Part shown: piece by piece, positions 43,179 through 51,670 of the stretch
How positions within the stretch are numbered: the first letter of the stretch is position 1
Layout of the letters: each line of letters begins with the position of its first letter
Source of the DNA: Ruminococcus sp. NK3A76
Lineage (GTDB): Bacteria; Bacillota; Clostridia; Oscillospirales; Ruminococcaceae
Length of the DNA stretch: 64,000 nucleotides
Assembly (NCBI RefSeq): GCF_000686125.1
Contig: NZ_JMMA01000002.1
Coordinates: 2,418,001-2,482,000 of the forward strand
Reading direction: 5' to 3'
Program-made: the position numbers and the translations under genes
The notes under the pieces: generated by a model
Databases searched by the model: none
What the model saw: only the letters and a program-made list of their open reading frames with translations
What the model was told of the DNA's origin: nothing

Positions 43179-45584
43179 TTGGCTAAATTCGAGGCCGGCA
43201 TGGAGGCCATGCTTGATACCTTTGTGTTTGAAACGTCCTCGCTCCTTGAAGAGCTTGACGATATACTGATGAGAACGGAGAATGACGAGCTGCTGCCCGA
43301 TGATATCGCCGAGATATTCCGTGTCATGCACACGATAAAGGGCTCGAGCGCTATGATGGGCTTGCAGAATATGTCAAAGCTCGCCCACTCGGTAGAGGAC
43401 CTTTTCTATATAATCCGTGAGGACAACTCGGTGCAGTACGACAAGCCTGCCATGTACGAGCTGCTTTTCGCTGCATCTGACAGCCTAAAAAACGAGATAG
43501 ACGTTATCCAGGACGACTCGCAGGAGCTCACAGACTTTACAGAGCTCATGAACAAGATAAGAGCCTTCGCAGCCGTGATGAAGGGCGAGGACGGTGCTGC
43601 CGCAGCAGGCGGTAAGGACGAGGGCGGCTTTGACCTTGCATCTATCTTCCCGGAGGACGAGCCGGAGGAGGTCATGACCGCAAAGGTCACATTCTTCGAG
43701 GAATGCATGATGCCCACTATCCGAGGGCTGATACTCGTGCGCAACTTAGGCGACATAGCAGAGGTCTGCGGCACATACCCTCCCGACCTCAATGACGACA
43801 AATCAGGTGCCGAGATACTCAAAAACGGCCTGTTCATAAAATTTGTGACCGACAGCAACGAGGCAGTGCTCGACAAGCTGCAAAACGGCATAGACGTTGA
43901 CAAGGCAGAGCTTATCACAAGGCCTGCTGCCGGGGCTTCATCAGGTGCAGCGCCTTCCGGCAATATCCCAGACGGTGTGTTTGCCGACGACGAGCCTGAG
44001 GAGCTTCTGACCGTGAGAGTGACCTTTGACGAGGAGTGCATGATGCCGACTATCAGAGCGCTCATTCTCGTAAAGAGCTTAGGCGACATAGCAGAGGTCT
44101 GCGGCACATATCCGCCTGACCTGAATGACGACAAGTCCGGCGATGCGATAATGAAAGACGGGCTGTTTATCAAGCTCGTAACAGACGATATAAACGCCGT
44201 CACAGAGCAGCTCAAAAAAGGCCTGAACGTAGTATCAGCCGAGTCTGTGACAAAACCCGACAAGAGTGCTGCCCCGGCAGCCCCCACACCGCAGGCAGCT
44301 GCTCCCTCACAGGCAGCAGCCCCGGCCGCAGAACAAAAGCCGGAAGCCAAAAAGGCCGCCCCCGCACCCAAAAAGCCCGGCGGCAGCGGTGAGAAGACAT
44401 CGAGCATCATATCAGTCAAGCTCGAAAAGCTCGACAAGCTGCTCGACCTCGTGGCGGAGATAGTTATCACCGAATCAATGGTAATATCAAGCCCTGACCT
44501 TAAAAACGTCAGCACAAACCTTGACAGGTTCCAGAAATCCTCCCGTGACCTCAAAAAGCTCACCGACGAGCTTCAGGACGTGGTAATGAGCATCAGAATG
44601 GTGCCTGTATCGAACGCATTCTCCAAGATGACGAGAGTTGTGCGTGACATGAACAAGACGCTCGGCAAGGGGGTAACGCTGGTATTTGAGGGCGAGGAAA
44701 CAGAAGTTGACAAGTCGATAGTCGATATCTTGAACGACCCGCTCATGCACATAGTTAGAAACGCCGTAGACCACGGCATCGAGACTCCCGACGAAAGAAA
44801 GGCTTCAGGCAAGACCGAGCCGCCCACCGTCACCCTCTCGGCAGGGTATGACTCGGGCGAGGTCGTGATATCGTGCCGTGACAACGGTGCCGGCATGGAC
44901 AGGAACAAGCTGCTTGCAAAGGGCAGAAAGAACGGCATACTCACAAAGCCCGAGAGCGAATACACCGACAGAGAGGCTTTCTCACTCATCATGGCGGCAG
45001 GCTTCTCGACCAACGAGGTGGTCACCGAATATTCAGGCCGTGGCGTTGGTATGGACGTTGTAAGAAAGAACATCGAGTCAGTCGGCGGCAAGCTGTATGT
45101 TGACTCAAAGCTCGGCGAGGGCTCGACATTCACCATAAAGATACCGCTCTCGCTGTCTATCATAGACGTAATGGGCATAGACGTTGCAGGGTATAATTTC
45201 TCGATACCCAAGAATATAATAGTCGAGCTTTTCAGGGCGACACCCGATATGCTCATGGAAAACGACACGCTTATCATGCGCCGTGGTATGTGCCTGCCGC
45301 TCTACAGAATGAGCCGCATCTTCGGCGTGCCCGGCGAGAACAAGCCGCTGACCGACGGAGTTATACTTCTTTGCGATGCCGACGGCAGAAAGGCCTGCTT
45401 CTTTGCCGACAGGCTGATAGCCGACCAGCAGGTGGTAGTAAAGCCCTTCTCGGTGCTGCTCTCGCAGTACAAGCTAAAGGAGCAGGGGCTCTCGGGCTGC
45501 TCGGTGCTGGGTGACGGCTCAATAACGACGATTCTCGACATGAAAGAGATAATAGGTAATTTGGAGGAGAGTGAAGGCAGATGA
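43179..45584 (+). CDS. cheA: CheA, chemotaxis histidine kinase
   Basis: 801 residues from a TTG with AAGGGTG upstream. The Hpt domain has the phosphoryl histidine in RVMHTIKGSSAMMG near residue 50. Two tandem copies of an 85-residue P2-like domain follow (about residues 158-243 and 268-352). Each has a CMMPTIR segment and then LGDIAEVCGTYPPDLNDD. An Ala/Pro-rich linker leads to dimerisation, ATPase (HIVRNAVDHGIETPDERK, SCRDNGAGMD, GRGVGMDVV) and CheW-like domains. It starts the chemosensory operon with an AT-rich upstream region of about 230 bases. Confidence 0.96.
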   Translation: MAKFEAGMEAMLDTFVFETSSLLEELDDILMRTENDELLPDDIAEIFRVMHTIKGSSAMMGLQNMSKLAHSVEDLFYIIREDNSVQYDKPAMYELLFAASDSLKNEIDVIQDDSQELTDFTELMNKIRAFAAVMKGEDGAAAAGGKDEGGFDLASIFPEDEPEEVMTAKVTFFEECMMPTIRGLILVRNLGDIAEVCGTYPPDLNDDKSGAEILKNGLFIKFVTDSNEAVLDKLQNGIDVDKAELITRPAAGASSGAAPSGNIPDGVFADDEPEELLTVRVTFDEECMMPTIRALILVKSLGDIAEVCGTYPPDLNDDKSGDAIMKDGLFIKLVTDDINAVTEQLKKGLNVVSAESVTKPDKSAAPAAPTPQAAAPSQAAAPAAEQKPEAKKAAPAPKKPGGSGEKTSSIISVKLEKLDKLLDLVAEIVITESMVISSPDLKNVSTNLDRFQKSSRDLKKLTDELQDVVMSIRMVPVSNAFSKMTRVVRDMNKTLGKGVTLVFEGEETEVDKSIVDILNDPLMHIVRNAVDHGIETPDERKASGKTEPPTVTLSAGYDSGEVVISCRDNGAGMDRNKLLAKGRKNGILTKPESEYTDREAFSLIMAAGFSTNEVVTEYSGRGVGMDVVRKNIESVGGKLYVDSKLGEGSTFTIKIPLSLSIIDVMGIDVAGYNFSIPKNIIVELFRATPDMLMENDTLIMRRGMCLPLYRMSRIFGVPGENKPLTDGVILLCDADGRKACFFADRLIADQQVVVKPFSVLLSQYKLKEQGLSGCSVLGDGSITTILDMKEIIGNLEESEGR

Positions 45585-46027
45585 GTGAAGAAAAAAATGT
45601 AACTCTTGATGATCTCAGCGGCCAGATAATGACCTTCACCTGCAGCGGTGATATATACGCCTTTGATATCAAGGACATAACCGATATCATCGAGATACCT
45701 GAGATAACCAAGATACCCAAGCTGCCGGATTTTCTGCTGGGCGTTATAAACCTGCGCGGCCAGGTGGTGCCAGTTATGGACTTCAACCTGCGCATAGGCA
45801 AGCCCAAGCAGGAATACGATGAAAAGACCTGCATCATCGTCACCGAGCGTGACAAGGCAAACATCGGCGTGATAGTAAACCGTGTGCTCGATGTTGAAAG
45901 GGTCACGGCAGAGGAGATAATCCCCTACCCGAAGAAAGGCTCTGTGATAAGAGGCCTGCTCGACCGTGGCGGCACACGCACAGCACTTATCGACTGGAAC
46001 GAGCTGGTGGGACTTGACAGTCAATAG
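45581..46027 (+). CDS. cheW: CheW scaffold protein, first copy
   Basis: 148 residues. The CheW fold reads FTCSGDIYAFDIKDITDIIE, then LGVINLRGQVVPVMDFNLRIG and IGVIVNRVLDVERVTAEEI. It bridges receptors and CheA. It overlaps cheA by four bases. Confidence 0.95.
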   Translation: MSEEKNVTLDDLSGQIMTFTCSGDIYAFDIKDITDIIEIPEITKIPKLPDFLLGVINLRGQVVPVMDFNLRIGKPKQEYDEKTCIIVTERDKANIGVIVNRVLDVERVTAEEIIPYPKKGSVIRGLLDRGGTRTALIDWNELVGLDSQ

Positions 46028-46032
46028 TCAGC

Positions 46033-46048
46033 AGGTAACAGTTAACAG
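46033..46048. repeat. Short heptamer array inside the che operon
   Basis: GGTAACAGTTAACAG, two units of the same heptamer seen in the composite repeats, between cheW and cheR without the hairpin core. It may be a nascent or residual copy. Confidence 0.6.
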
Positions 46049-46084
46049 TTCGATATTCACTATTGACAATAGGGAGAAATGCTT

Positions 46085-46909
46085 ATGCAGATACTTGACT
46101 GTGATTTCGAGCGTCTGGTGACGTTTGTAAAATTCAAATACGGCATAAATTTGCAGGATAAGAAATTCCTTGTTGAAACAAGGCTCTCAAACTACATACT
46201 TGACTGCGGCTTCCGTGATTTTTCCGATTACTGCACGGCGCTCTACAACGACACGACCGGCAGAGAAGTCGCCAACATGATAAACAGGATAACGACAAAT
46301 CACACATACTTCATGCGTGAGACCGAGCATTTTGACCACTTCATGAACGTCTTTCTCGCCGATGCGGTAAAGACAAGGGAGGACAAGACGCTCGCTATAT
46401 GGAGCGCAGGCTGCTCGTTCGGCAACGAGCCCTACAACCTTGCCATGTGCGCAAACGAGTTCCTGGGTGCTGCGAAAAAGCAGTGGGACTGCCGCATACT
46501 TGCAACTGACGTATCCTTCCACGCACTGAGAAACGCCAAGAACGGTATGTACCCCGAGCAGGACTTAGAGCAGCTGCCCCCCGGCTGGCGTGAGAAATAC
46601 TTTGTAAAGAAGGCCAAGGGCATCTATCAGGTAACAGACGAGATAAGAAGCGATGTCATATTCAAATATCATAACCTTATGGAGCCGATAGAGTTCAAGC
46701 GCAAGTTTGACCTCATATTATGCCGCAATGTTATGATATACTTTGACGAGCGCACAAAAAGTATGCTTTGCAGGCGCTTTTACGATGCGTCGGCCGAGGG
46801 GGGCTACCTCTACATAGGCCATGCTGAGAGTGCGCCCGAGAATATGATGTACCGCAAGGTCAGGACTGCTATCTATCAGAAAATAACACACGGCGGAGGT
46901 GAAGGCTGA
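46085..46909 (+). CDS. cheR: CheR, receptor methyltransferase
   Basis: 274 residues from the second ATG (46085), eight bases past GGGAGAA; the first ATG at 46079 is too close. Family motifs include TTNHTYFMRETEHF, AIWSAGCSFGNEPYNLAM (SAM site), ATDVSFHALRNAKNG and DLILCRNVMIYFDE. It methylates glutamates of chemoreceptors. It shares a base with cheB. Confidence 0.95.
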   Translation: MQILDCDFERLVTFVKFKYGINLQDKKFLVETRLSNYILDCGFRDFSDYCTALYNDTTGREVANMINRITTNHTYFMRETEHFDHFMNVFLADAVKTREDKTLAIWSAGCSFGNEPYNLAMCANEFLGAAKKQWDCRILATDVSFHALRNAKNGMYPEQDLEQLPPGWREKYFVKKAKGIYQVTDEIRSDVIFKYHNLMEPIEFKRKFDLILCRNVMIYFDERTKSMLCRRFYDASAEGGYLYIGHAESAPENMMYRKVRTAIYQKITHGGGEG

Positions 46910-47934
46910 TGGACAACAAGATAAGAGTGCTCATCTGCGATGACTCGGCCGTTTACCGGACGGTGTTTGAAAAGATACTCAACGACAATCCCGACATTCA
47001 CGTTGTCGGAAAGGCTGAGGACGCATACAACGCAAGAGACATGATAATCAGCTTAAAGCCCGATGTCATGACGCTTGACATAGAGATGCCGAAGATGAAC
47101 GGCGTGGAGTTTCTCAAAAAGCTCATACCTCAGTATGCTATACCCGTCGTGGTATGCTCGTCTGAGGAAAAAAGCGCTATCAAGGCGATAGAAGCCGGCG
47201 CTGTGGAGTTCGTGGCAAAGCCCCGTAACCTTGCATCGGGCGCTGAGCTTGCAAAGTTCGGCGAGCAGCTTGCAAATGCCGTAAGGCAGGCAAAGAATGC
47301 CAAGAATATCCATTCCGGCACGCACAGCTACAAGGTAAAGACCTTCGGCACTGATGAAAAGACCGACAAGATAATAGCCATAGGCGGCTCGACAGGCGCT
47401 ACAGAAGCACTGCCCAAGGTGCTCGAAGGCATGAACACCCACACGCCGCCGATAATCTGCACGATACATATGCCCGAGGGCTATCCCGAGATATACGCCC
47501 AGAGGTTAAACAAGATGCTCAAGATAGATGTCAGGGAGGTAACTGACGGAATGTATCTTAAGCGTGGCATGGCAGTCATCGCACGGGGCAGCCGCCACAT
47601 GAGGGTATACAAGGACAGAAACGGCTACTTTGTGACCTGCGAGGCAGGCCCCAAGGTGTCAGGCCACTGCCCGAGCGTCGATGTCATGTTTGAGTCCTGC
47701 GCTTACTGCGCCAAGGAAAATGCGATAGGCGTAATACTCACAGGCATGGGAGATGACGGTGCGACAGGTCTGCTTGCGATGAAAAAAGCAGGCGCTTTCA
47801 CCATAGGTCAGGACGAGAAGTCCTCGCTTGTCTACGGTATGCCAAAGGCCGCCTTTGAGATGGGGGCTGTAGATGTTCAGGCACCGCTCAACAAGATATC
47901 CTACGAGATATACAAAAAGCTGAAAGGAAAATAA
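46909..47934 (+). CDS. cheB: CheB, receptor methylesterase
   Basis: 341 residues. The receiver domain has the aspartate in VMTLDIEMPKMNG near residue 55. The methylesterase domain carries the serine in AIGGSTGATEAL, the histidine in TIHMPEGYP and the aspartate in GMGDDGATGLLAMK. It removes methyl groups from receptors when phosphorylated by CheA. Confidence 0.96.
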   Translation: MDNKIRVLICDDSAVYRTVFEKILNDNPDIHVVGKAEDAYNARDMIISLKPDVMTLDIEMPKMNGVEFLKKLIPQYAIPVVVCSSEEKSAIKAIEAGAVEFVAKPRNLASGAELAKFGEQLANAVRQAKNAKNIHSGTHSYKVKTFGTDEKTDKIIAIGGSTGATEALPKVLEGMNTHTPPIICTIHMPEGYPEIYAQRLNKMLKIDVREVTDGMYLKRGMAVIARGSRHMRVYKDRNGYFVTCEAGPKVSGHCPSVDVMFESCAYCAKENAIGVILTGMGDDGATGLLAMKKAGAFTIGQDEKSSLVYGMPKAAFEMGAVDVQAPLNKISYEIYKKLKGK

Positions 47935-47937
47935 GCC

Positions 47938-48414
47938 ATGATAACCTTAGACAACAAAAACGAATATCTGCGCTTTGAGGTAAACGGCAGGATATTTGCC
48001 ATACCAATGGGCAGCATCGTCGTCATTTTACAAGCGACCGAGCCCGTGAAGATACCCGAATTTCCCGACTACATAGCAGGCACCGTGACCTACGAGGGCG
48101 GCATCGTTCCGGTAATTAATTCAAGGCTGCGCTTTGGCTATCCCGACAAGGAGATAACCAACCGCAACGTAATAATAATCTGCGAGGCCGAGGGCAAGCG
48201 TGCAGGCATACTGATAGACACGATACTTAGCTTTCAGAAGCTCGACGAGAGCGACATCAAGCCTCCCCCGAACCTCAACGACGACGCCTGCTCACGCTAT
48301 CTGACAGGTGTTTTCATGGACGGTGAGCGCACCTGCTACATCATTGACGTACACAAGATGTTCAACGAGAGCGACACGCACATTCTTGACGCTCCCCCGG
48401 AGAGCGACGAATAA
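47938..48414 (+). CDS. cheW: CheW-like protein, second copy
   Basis: 158 residues with RFEVNGRIFAIPMGSIVVIL, then IAGTVTYEGGIVPVINSRLRFG, and AGILIDTILSFQKLDESDI. It is diverged from the first CheW, and the usual INLRG is replaced by VTYEGG. It may serve a different receptor or a different site in the array. It ends the operon at a strong terminator. Confidence 0.92.
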   Translation: MITLDNKNEYLRFEVNGRIFAIPMGSIVVILQATEPVKIPEFPDYIAGTVTYEGGIVPVINSRLRFGYPDKEITNRNVIIICEAEGKRAGILIDTILSFQKLDESDIKPPPNLNDDACSRYLTGVFMDGERTCYIIDVHKMFNESDTHILDAPPESDE

Positions 48415-48440
48415 AAAAGCCCCCTGAGGGGGCTTTTTTT
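48413..48440. terminator. Bidirectional rho-independent terminator of the che operon
   Basis: AAAAAAGCCCCC (48413-48424), loop TGA, GGGGGCTTTTTT (48428-48439) then another T. Confidence 0.95.
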
Positions 48441-48444
48441 AATT

Positions 48445-48665
48445 CATAATTTAAAATGCATAATGCATAATTGAGGTGTGCGGCTGCGCCGCACGGATTA
48501 TAAAACAGTACGCCCCAGAGATTTGTGGATAATCTCCGGGGCATTTGTTTTCATATAGTATTAGGTGTAGCGTATCAGCCGCCGCAGGCGGCTCGCCCGA
48601 ATGGGCAACTGTCCTGCGTCAGCAGGACACCTTAATTATGCATTATGCATAATGCATTTTCTTCT
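48445..48665. repeat. Composite intergenic repeat, block 14, with an extra hairpin
   Basis: TGCATAA heptamers (about 48456-48472), a TGCGGCTGCGCCGCA hairpin, GCCCCAGAGATT pairing with AATCTCCGGGGC (48512-48542) followed by ATTTGTTTT, GCCGCCGCAGGCGGC, GCCCGAATGGGC, TCCTGCGTCAGCAGGA and TTATGCA heptamers. Confidence 0.75.
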
Positions 48666-48682
48666 GAAAAAGCATAGCTTTT

Positions 48683-49642
48683 TCAGAAGAATGTCGCTAC
48701 TTCCTGCTTGGGCGGAGTAGACATTGATACCTCGCTGACTTTCAGCACCGGGCCTTTGCCACGGTAGAGCTTGTTCTTTTCGTATGCGATAACGCCTGTG
48801 ACCTTTATCCAGTCACGGGATTTTATGTTGCTGACCCCTGTCCACTCGGCAGCAAGACCCATGTACTGAATGTCCTCGATGCAGCAGGTCATGACGTGCC
48901 TGCCTACAGCAAAGGTGTTCTCAGGGAAAGCCTTGTCAACAGCGACAATGCCCTTGAAGGTCATAGTCTTGCCGACGTATTTCTTGGGCTCCTCCATTAT
49001 GTCTCTGTACCAGAGCGCAAAGTCCTTGTCATCAAGCACTATCTTGTCTGCGTTGACATCAAAAGGCAGAGGGTCTTCTATGTCGTCATACTGCACCCTG
49101 CCGTCGGTGTACTCGTAGGCGATGTTTATGCCCCTGCTGACACCCCGGCATATCTTGTGCAGCGTCATCATGTCTATGCTCTTGTCATAGCGGTTGAATA
49201 TGATGAGCTCTGCTGTCTGCAGCTTGTCTACAACAAGGCTGCGGATATTTGCGTTGTAGTTTTCAAAGGTCGTCGCATCGGCTATGCATATCTCCTGATA
49301 GATGCCGAAATCTGCCGGCAGGGCGTTGAAAAGAGTATTCATCTGCCACATACCGTTGTATTCTATCAGTATCCTCTGTGCATCTGCCTCGTCGCAAAGG
49401 CGGCTGATGTTGGCCTCGGTAAGCTCGCTTTCGTCCTCAATGGTGACTACCTTTACGTCCTTTGACGACATCTTTGAAACATCGAGCTCCTCCTCGCCCT
49501 CCTCGCAGAGGATAATGAGCGTGCGGTCGCCTGTGTTGAAGCGCTTGTCTTCAAGTGTCTGCTGAATGAACCTTGTCTTGCCTGCTTCGAGAAAACCCGT
49601 GAACAGGTATACAGGCACTCTTATCTCGGGCATACCCTGCAT
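48683..49642 (-). CDS. G3E-type GTPase, CobW-related with OB-like C-terminus
   Basis: 319 residues from the ATG at 49642 (GAGGAGG eight bases upstream). The P-loop is FTGFLEAGKTRFIQQ, with ILCEEGEEELD after it and the NKxD-like motif replaced by FNRYDKS. The C-terminal 120 residues, from YVGKTMTFKGIVAV, look like the beta-rich domain of TIGR03943-type partners. It has no CxCC motif or His-rich region. It lies three bases after the next gene's stop, so the two act together. A metal-handling role is inferred from that partner. Confidence 0.85.
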   Translation of the reverse strand: MQGMPEIRVPVYLFTGFLEAGKTRFIQQTLEDKRFNTGDRTLIILCEEGEEELDVSKMSSKDVKVVTIEDESELTEANISRLCDEADAQRILIEYNGMWQMNTLFNALPADFGIYQEICIADATTFENYNANIRSLVVDKLQTAELIIFNRYDKSIDMMTLHKICRGVSRGINIAYEYTDGRVQYDDIEDPLPFDVNADKIVLDDKDFALWYRDIMEEPKKYVGKTMTFKGIVAVDKAFPENTFAVGRHVMTCCIEDIQYMGLAAEWTGVSNIKSRDWIKVTGVIAYEKNKLYRGKGPVLKVSEVSMSTPPKQEVATFF

Positions 49643-49645
49643 TTT

Positions 49646-50758
49646 TTATGCCTCCTCTACGCCGAAAAGCTCTGAAATAGCCTTTTCGTTTATCTTCGAG
49701 CCGATAACGCAAAGCCTGCCCGTAACGCCTGCCGCACCTGTTCTTACATCAGGTGTGCCGGGGATATAATCGTAGTGTATCCAGCTGCCGTCAGTTGCAG
49801 GAACGATGCCCTTTGCACGCAGTATAAGACCGTATTTCTCCTCGTTTTCAAGAGCTTCGAGGGCGGCGGTTATCTCCTCCTTGGTGAACTTCTTGGCACT
49901 CTCAGCGCCCCAGCTTGTGAACACATCGTCAGCGTGGTGATGATGATGCTCGTGATCGTGGTCATGGTCATGGCAGCCGCAGGTGCAGTCAGGGCCGTGG
50001 TCGTGGTGGTGCTCATGCTCATGCTCGTGGTCATGGTCATGGTGGTGGTCATGCTCATGCTCATGCTCATGCTCGTGTTCATGGTCATGGTGATGATGAT
50101 GCTCGTGCTCCTCGCTCTCCTTCTGCGCCTCGGCAAGAAGCGATGCCAGCTCGTCATCGAGAGTGTTCTTCTGTGTCATAGCCTCAACGATAGCCGCACC
50201 CGAAAGCTCGTCCCAGTCGGTGGTGACTATAGTTGCCTTGTCATTGAGCGCTCTGAGCCTTGCCACAGCGTCGTCGAGCTTTTCCTGAGAAAGACCCTTT
50301 GTGTGGCTCAGAATAAGGCAGCTTGCGTATGTTATCTGGTTGTCAAAGAACTCGCCGAAGTTCTTCTGATACATCTTGCACTTCTTGGCATCTACTACTG
50401 TTGTGAAGCCGTCGAGCTCGACATCGTGTGCGTTTATATTCTGAACTGCCCTGATAACGTCTGAGAGCTTGCCGACACCCGAGGGCTCAATGAGTATCCT
50501 GTCGGGGTGGTACTGCTCCAGCACCTGCTCTAATGCCTTGCCGAAGTCGCCTACCAGCGAGCAGCAGATACAGCCGGAATTCATCTCGGTTATCTGCACG
50601 CCTGCCTCCTGCAAAAATCCGCCGTCTATGCCTATCTCGCCGAACTCGTTCTCTATGAGCACGAGCTGCTCGTTGTTAAAGCCGTCTGCTATGAGCTTCT
50701 TGATGAGCGTTGTCTTGCCTGCACCCAGAAAGCCCGAGAATATGGTTATCTTTGTCAT
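49646..50758 (-). CDS. CobW/YjiA-type metallochaperone GTPase, His-rich
   Basis: 370 residues from the ATG at 50758 (AAAGGAAG upstream); the open frame beyond it is MITE sequence. The P-loop is FSGFLGAGKTTLIKKL, the switch motif ENEFGEIGIDGG, the metal-binding CxCC is MNSGCICCSLVGD, and EPSGVGKLSDV follows. A run of about 60 residues rich in His, Asp and Glu (near residues 205-270) contains CTCGCHDHDHDHEHHHHH. The CobW C-terminal domain ends the protein. It probably delivers zinc or a similar metal. No Zur box was recognised. Confidence 0.92.
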   Translation of the reverse strand: MTKITIFSGFLGAGKTTLIKKLIADGFNNEQLVLIENEFGEIGIDGGFLQEAGVQITEMNSGCICCSLVGDFGKALEQVLEQYHPDRILIEPSGVGKLSDVIRAVQNINAHDVELDGFTTVVDAKKCKMYQKNFGEFFDNQITYASCLILSHTKGLSQEKLDDAVARLRALNDKATIVTTDWDELSGAAIVEAMTQKNTLDDELASLLAEAQKESEEHEHHHHHDHEHEHEHEHEHDHHHDHDHEHEHEHHHDHGPDCTCGCHDHDHDHEHHHHHADDVFTSWGAESAKKFTKEEITAALEALENEEKYGLILRAKGIVPATDGSWIHYDYIPGTPDVRTGAAGVTGRLCVIGSKINEKAISELFGVEEA

Positions 50759-50781
50759 AATGATCTTCCTTTCTGTATTAA

Positions 50782-50972
50782 GGCAATACCGCACGACCAC
50801 CGGCACAAGCCTTTGTACGCCATACACTTGCAGATTTTCCGTCATATCACCCAAATTCACCTCCGCATACTTTAGTATACGGAATATACGGTAGTATTCC
50901 TGCGGTTAATTTGGGCAATCTGACAAAAAATCTGACTGCGTGTCTGACGCACAATGGTCGTGCGGTATTGCC
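50782..50972. mobile_element. MITE copy G, upstream of the CobW-type gene
   Basis: 191 bases, longer than the others. Both ends read GGCAATACCGCACGACCA perfectly. The flanks are TTAA and TTGA. The extra length lies near the loop, around TACTTTAGTATACGG. It sits 24 bases before the GTPase start, so it is in its leader or promoter. Bases 50973-51059 show no other element. Confidence 0.88.
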
Positions 50973-51059
50973 TTGAATAATTCTTACAAATGTTTATTAT
51001 ATCACTTTTTTGCCGATAAATCAAGGGGGAAATTGTGAATGGAAAAATCCATAAAAAAG

Positions 51060-51086
51060 TGTAACGCTTCCACCTCCGAATGCGTC
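51060..51086 (+). promoter_or_regulatory. ECF-type promoter of the sigma/anti-sigma operon
   Basis: TGTAAC (51060-51065) and CGTC (51083-51086) with a 17-base spacer. This is the common ECF layout and suggests autoregulation. It lies about 27 bases before the sigma ATG. Confidence 0.6.
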
Positions 51087-51112
51087 AATATAAGTGAAAG
51101 GGCGGTGAAGAA

Positions 51113-51670
51113 ATGACCGACAGCGAAATAACCGAGCTTTTTACTAACAGAGACGAGCGTGCGCTGACTGCGTGCGAGGAAAGCTACGGCTCTCTGATAA
51201 AAAAGATAGCGCAGAATATCTTGGGCGACACAGGCGAGAGCGAAGAGGTGCAAAATGACACGCTGCTAAAGGCGTGGAACAGCATCCCACCCGACAGCCC
51301 CAAAAGCCTTGCTGCATATCTCAGCGTTATGGTGCGCAACATAGCGCTTGACAGATACCGCAAAAAAGCCGCCGCCAAGCGCTCTCACGACAGGCTTTCA
51401 GAGCCGCTTGACGAGATAGGCGAGCTGCTCCCCTCCTCGCAGGATCTTGAAAAGGAGACAGAGCAGCAACTGTTCATTGACGCTGTCAATAGGTTTCTTT
51501 CCACACTCTCGCAGGACAAAAGAAGGCTTTTTATACGGCGCTATTTCTATCTTGACAGCATAAGCGATATATGCAAGATGTATTCACTCAGCGAGAGCAA
51601 GGTCAAGGTAACGCTTATGCGTACAAGAAAAAAGCTTGCCGAATATCTCAAAAAGGAGGACTTTTTATGA
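51113..51670 (+). CDS. ECF RNA polymerase sigma factor
   Basis: 185 residues. Region 2 reads EVQNDTLLKAWNSIPPDSPK and LAAYLSVMVRNIALDRYRKK. Region 4 reads DSISDICKMYSLSESKVKVTLMRTRKKLAEYL. It recruits core polymerase to stress or envelope promoters. Its stop overlaps the anti-sigma ATG by four bases. Confidence 0.93.
   Translation: MTDSEITELFTNRDERALTACEESYGSLIKKIAQNILGDTGESEEVQNDTLLKAWNSIPPDSPKSLAAYLSVMVRNIALDRYRKKAAAKRSHDRLSEPLDEIGELLPSSQDLEKETEQQLFIDAVNRFLSTLSQDKRRLFIRRYFYLDSISDICKMYSLSESKVKVTLMRTRKKLAEYLKKEDFL

Noticed and set aside
49775-50464. Plus-strand hydrophobic frame over the CobW-type gene
   Set aside because: It is the complement of the His/Asp/Glu tract (runs of Val/Met) without its own ribosome site.
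50759-50860. N-terminal extension of the CobW-type GTPase
   Set aside because: It is encoded by MITE G; AAAGGAAG precedes the ATG at 50758.
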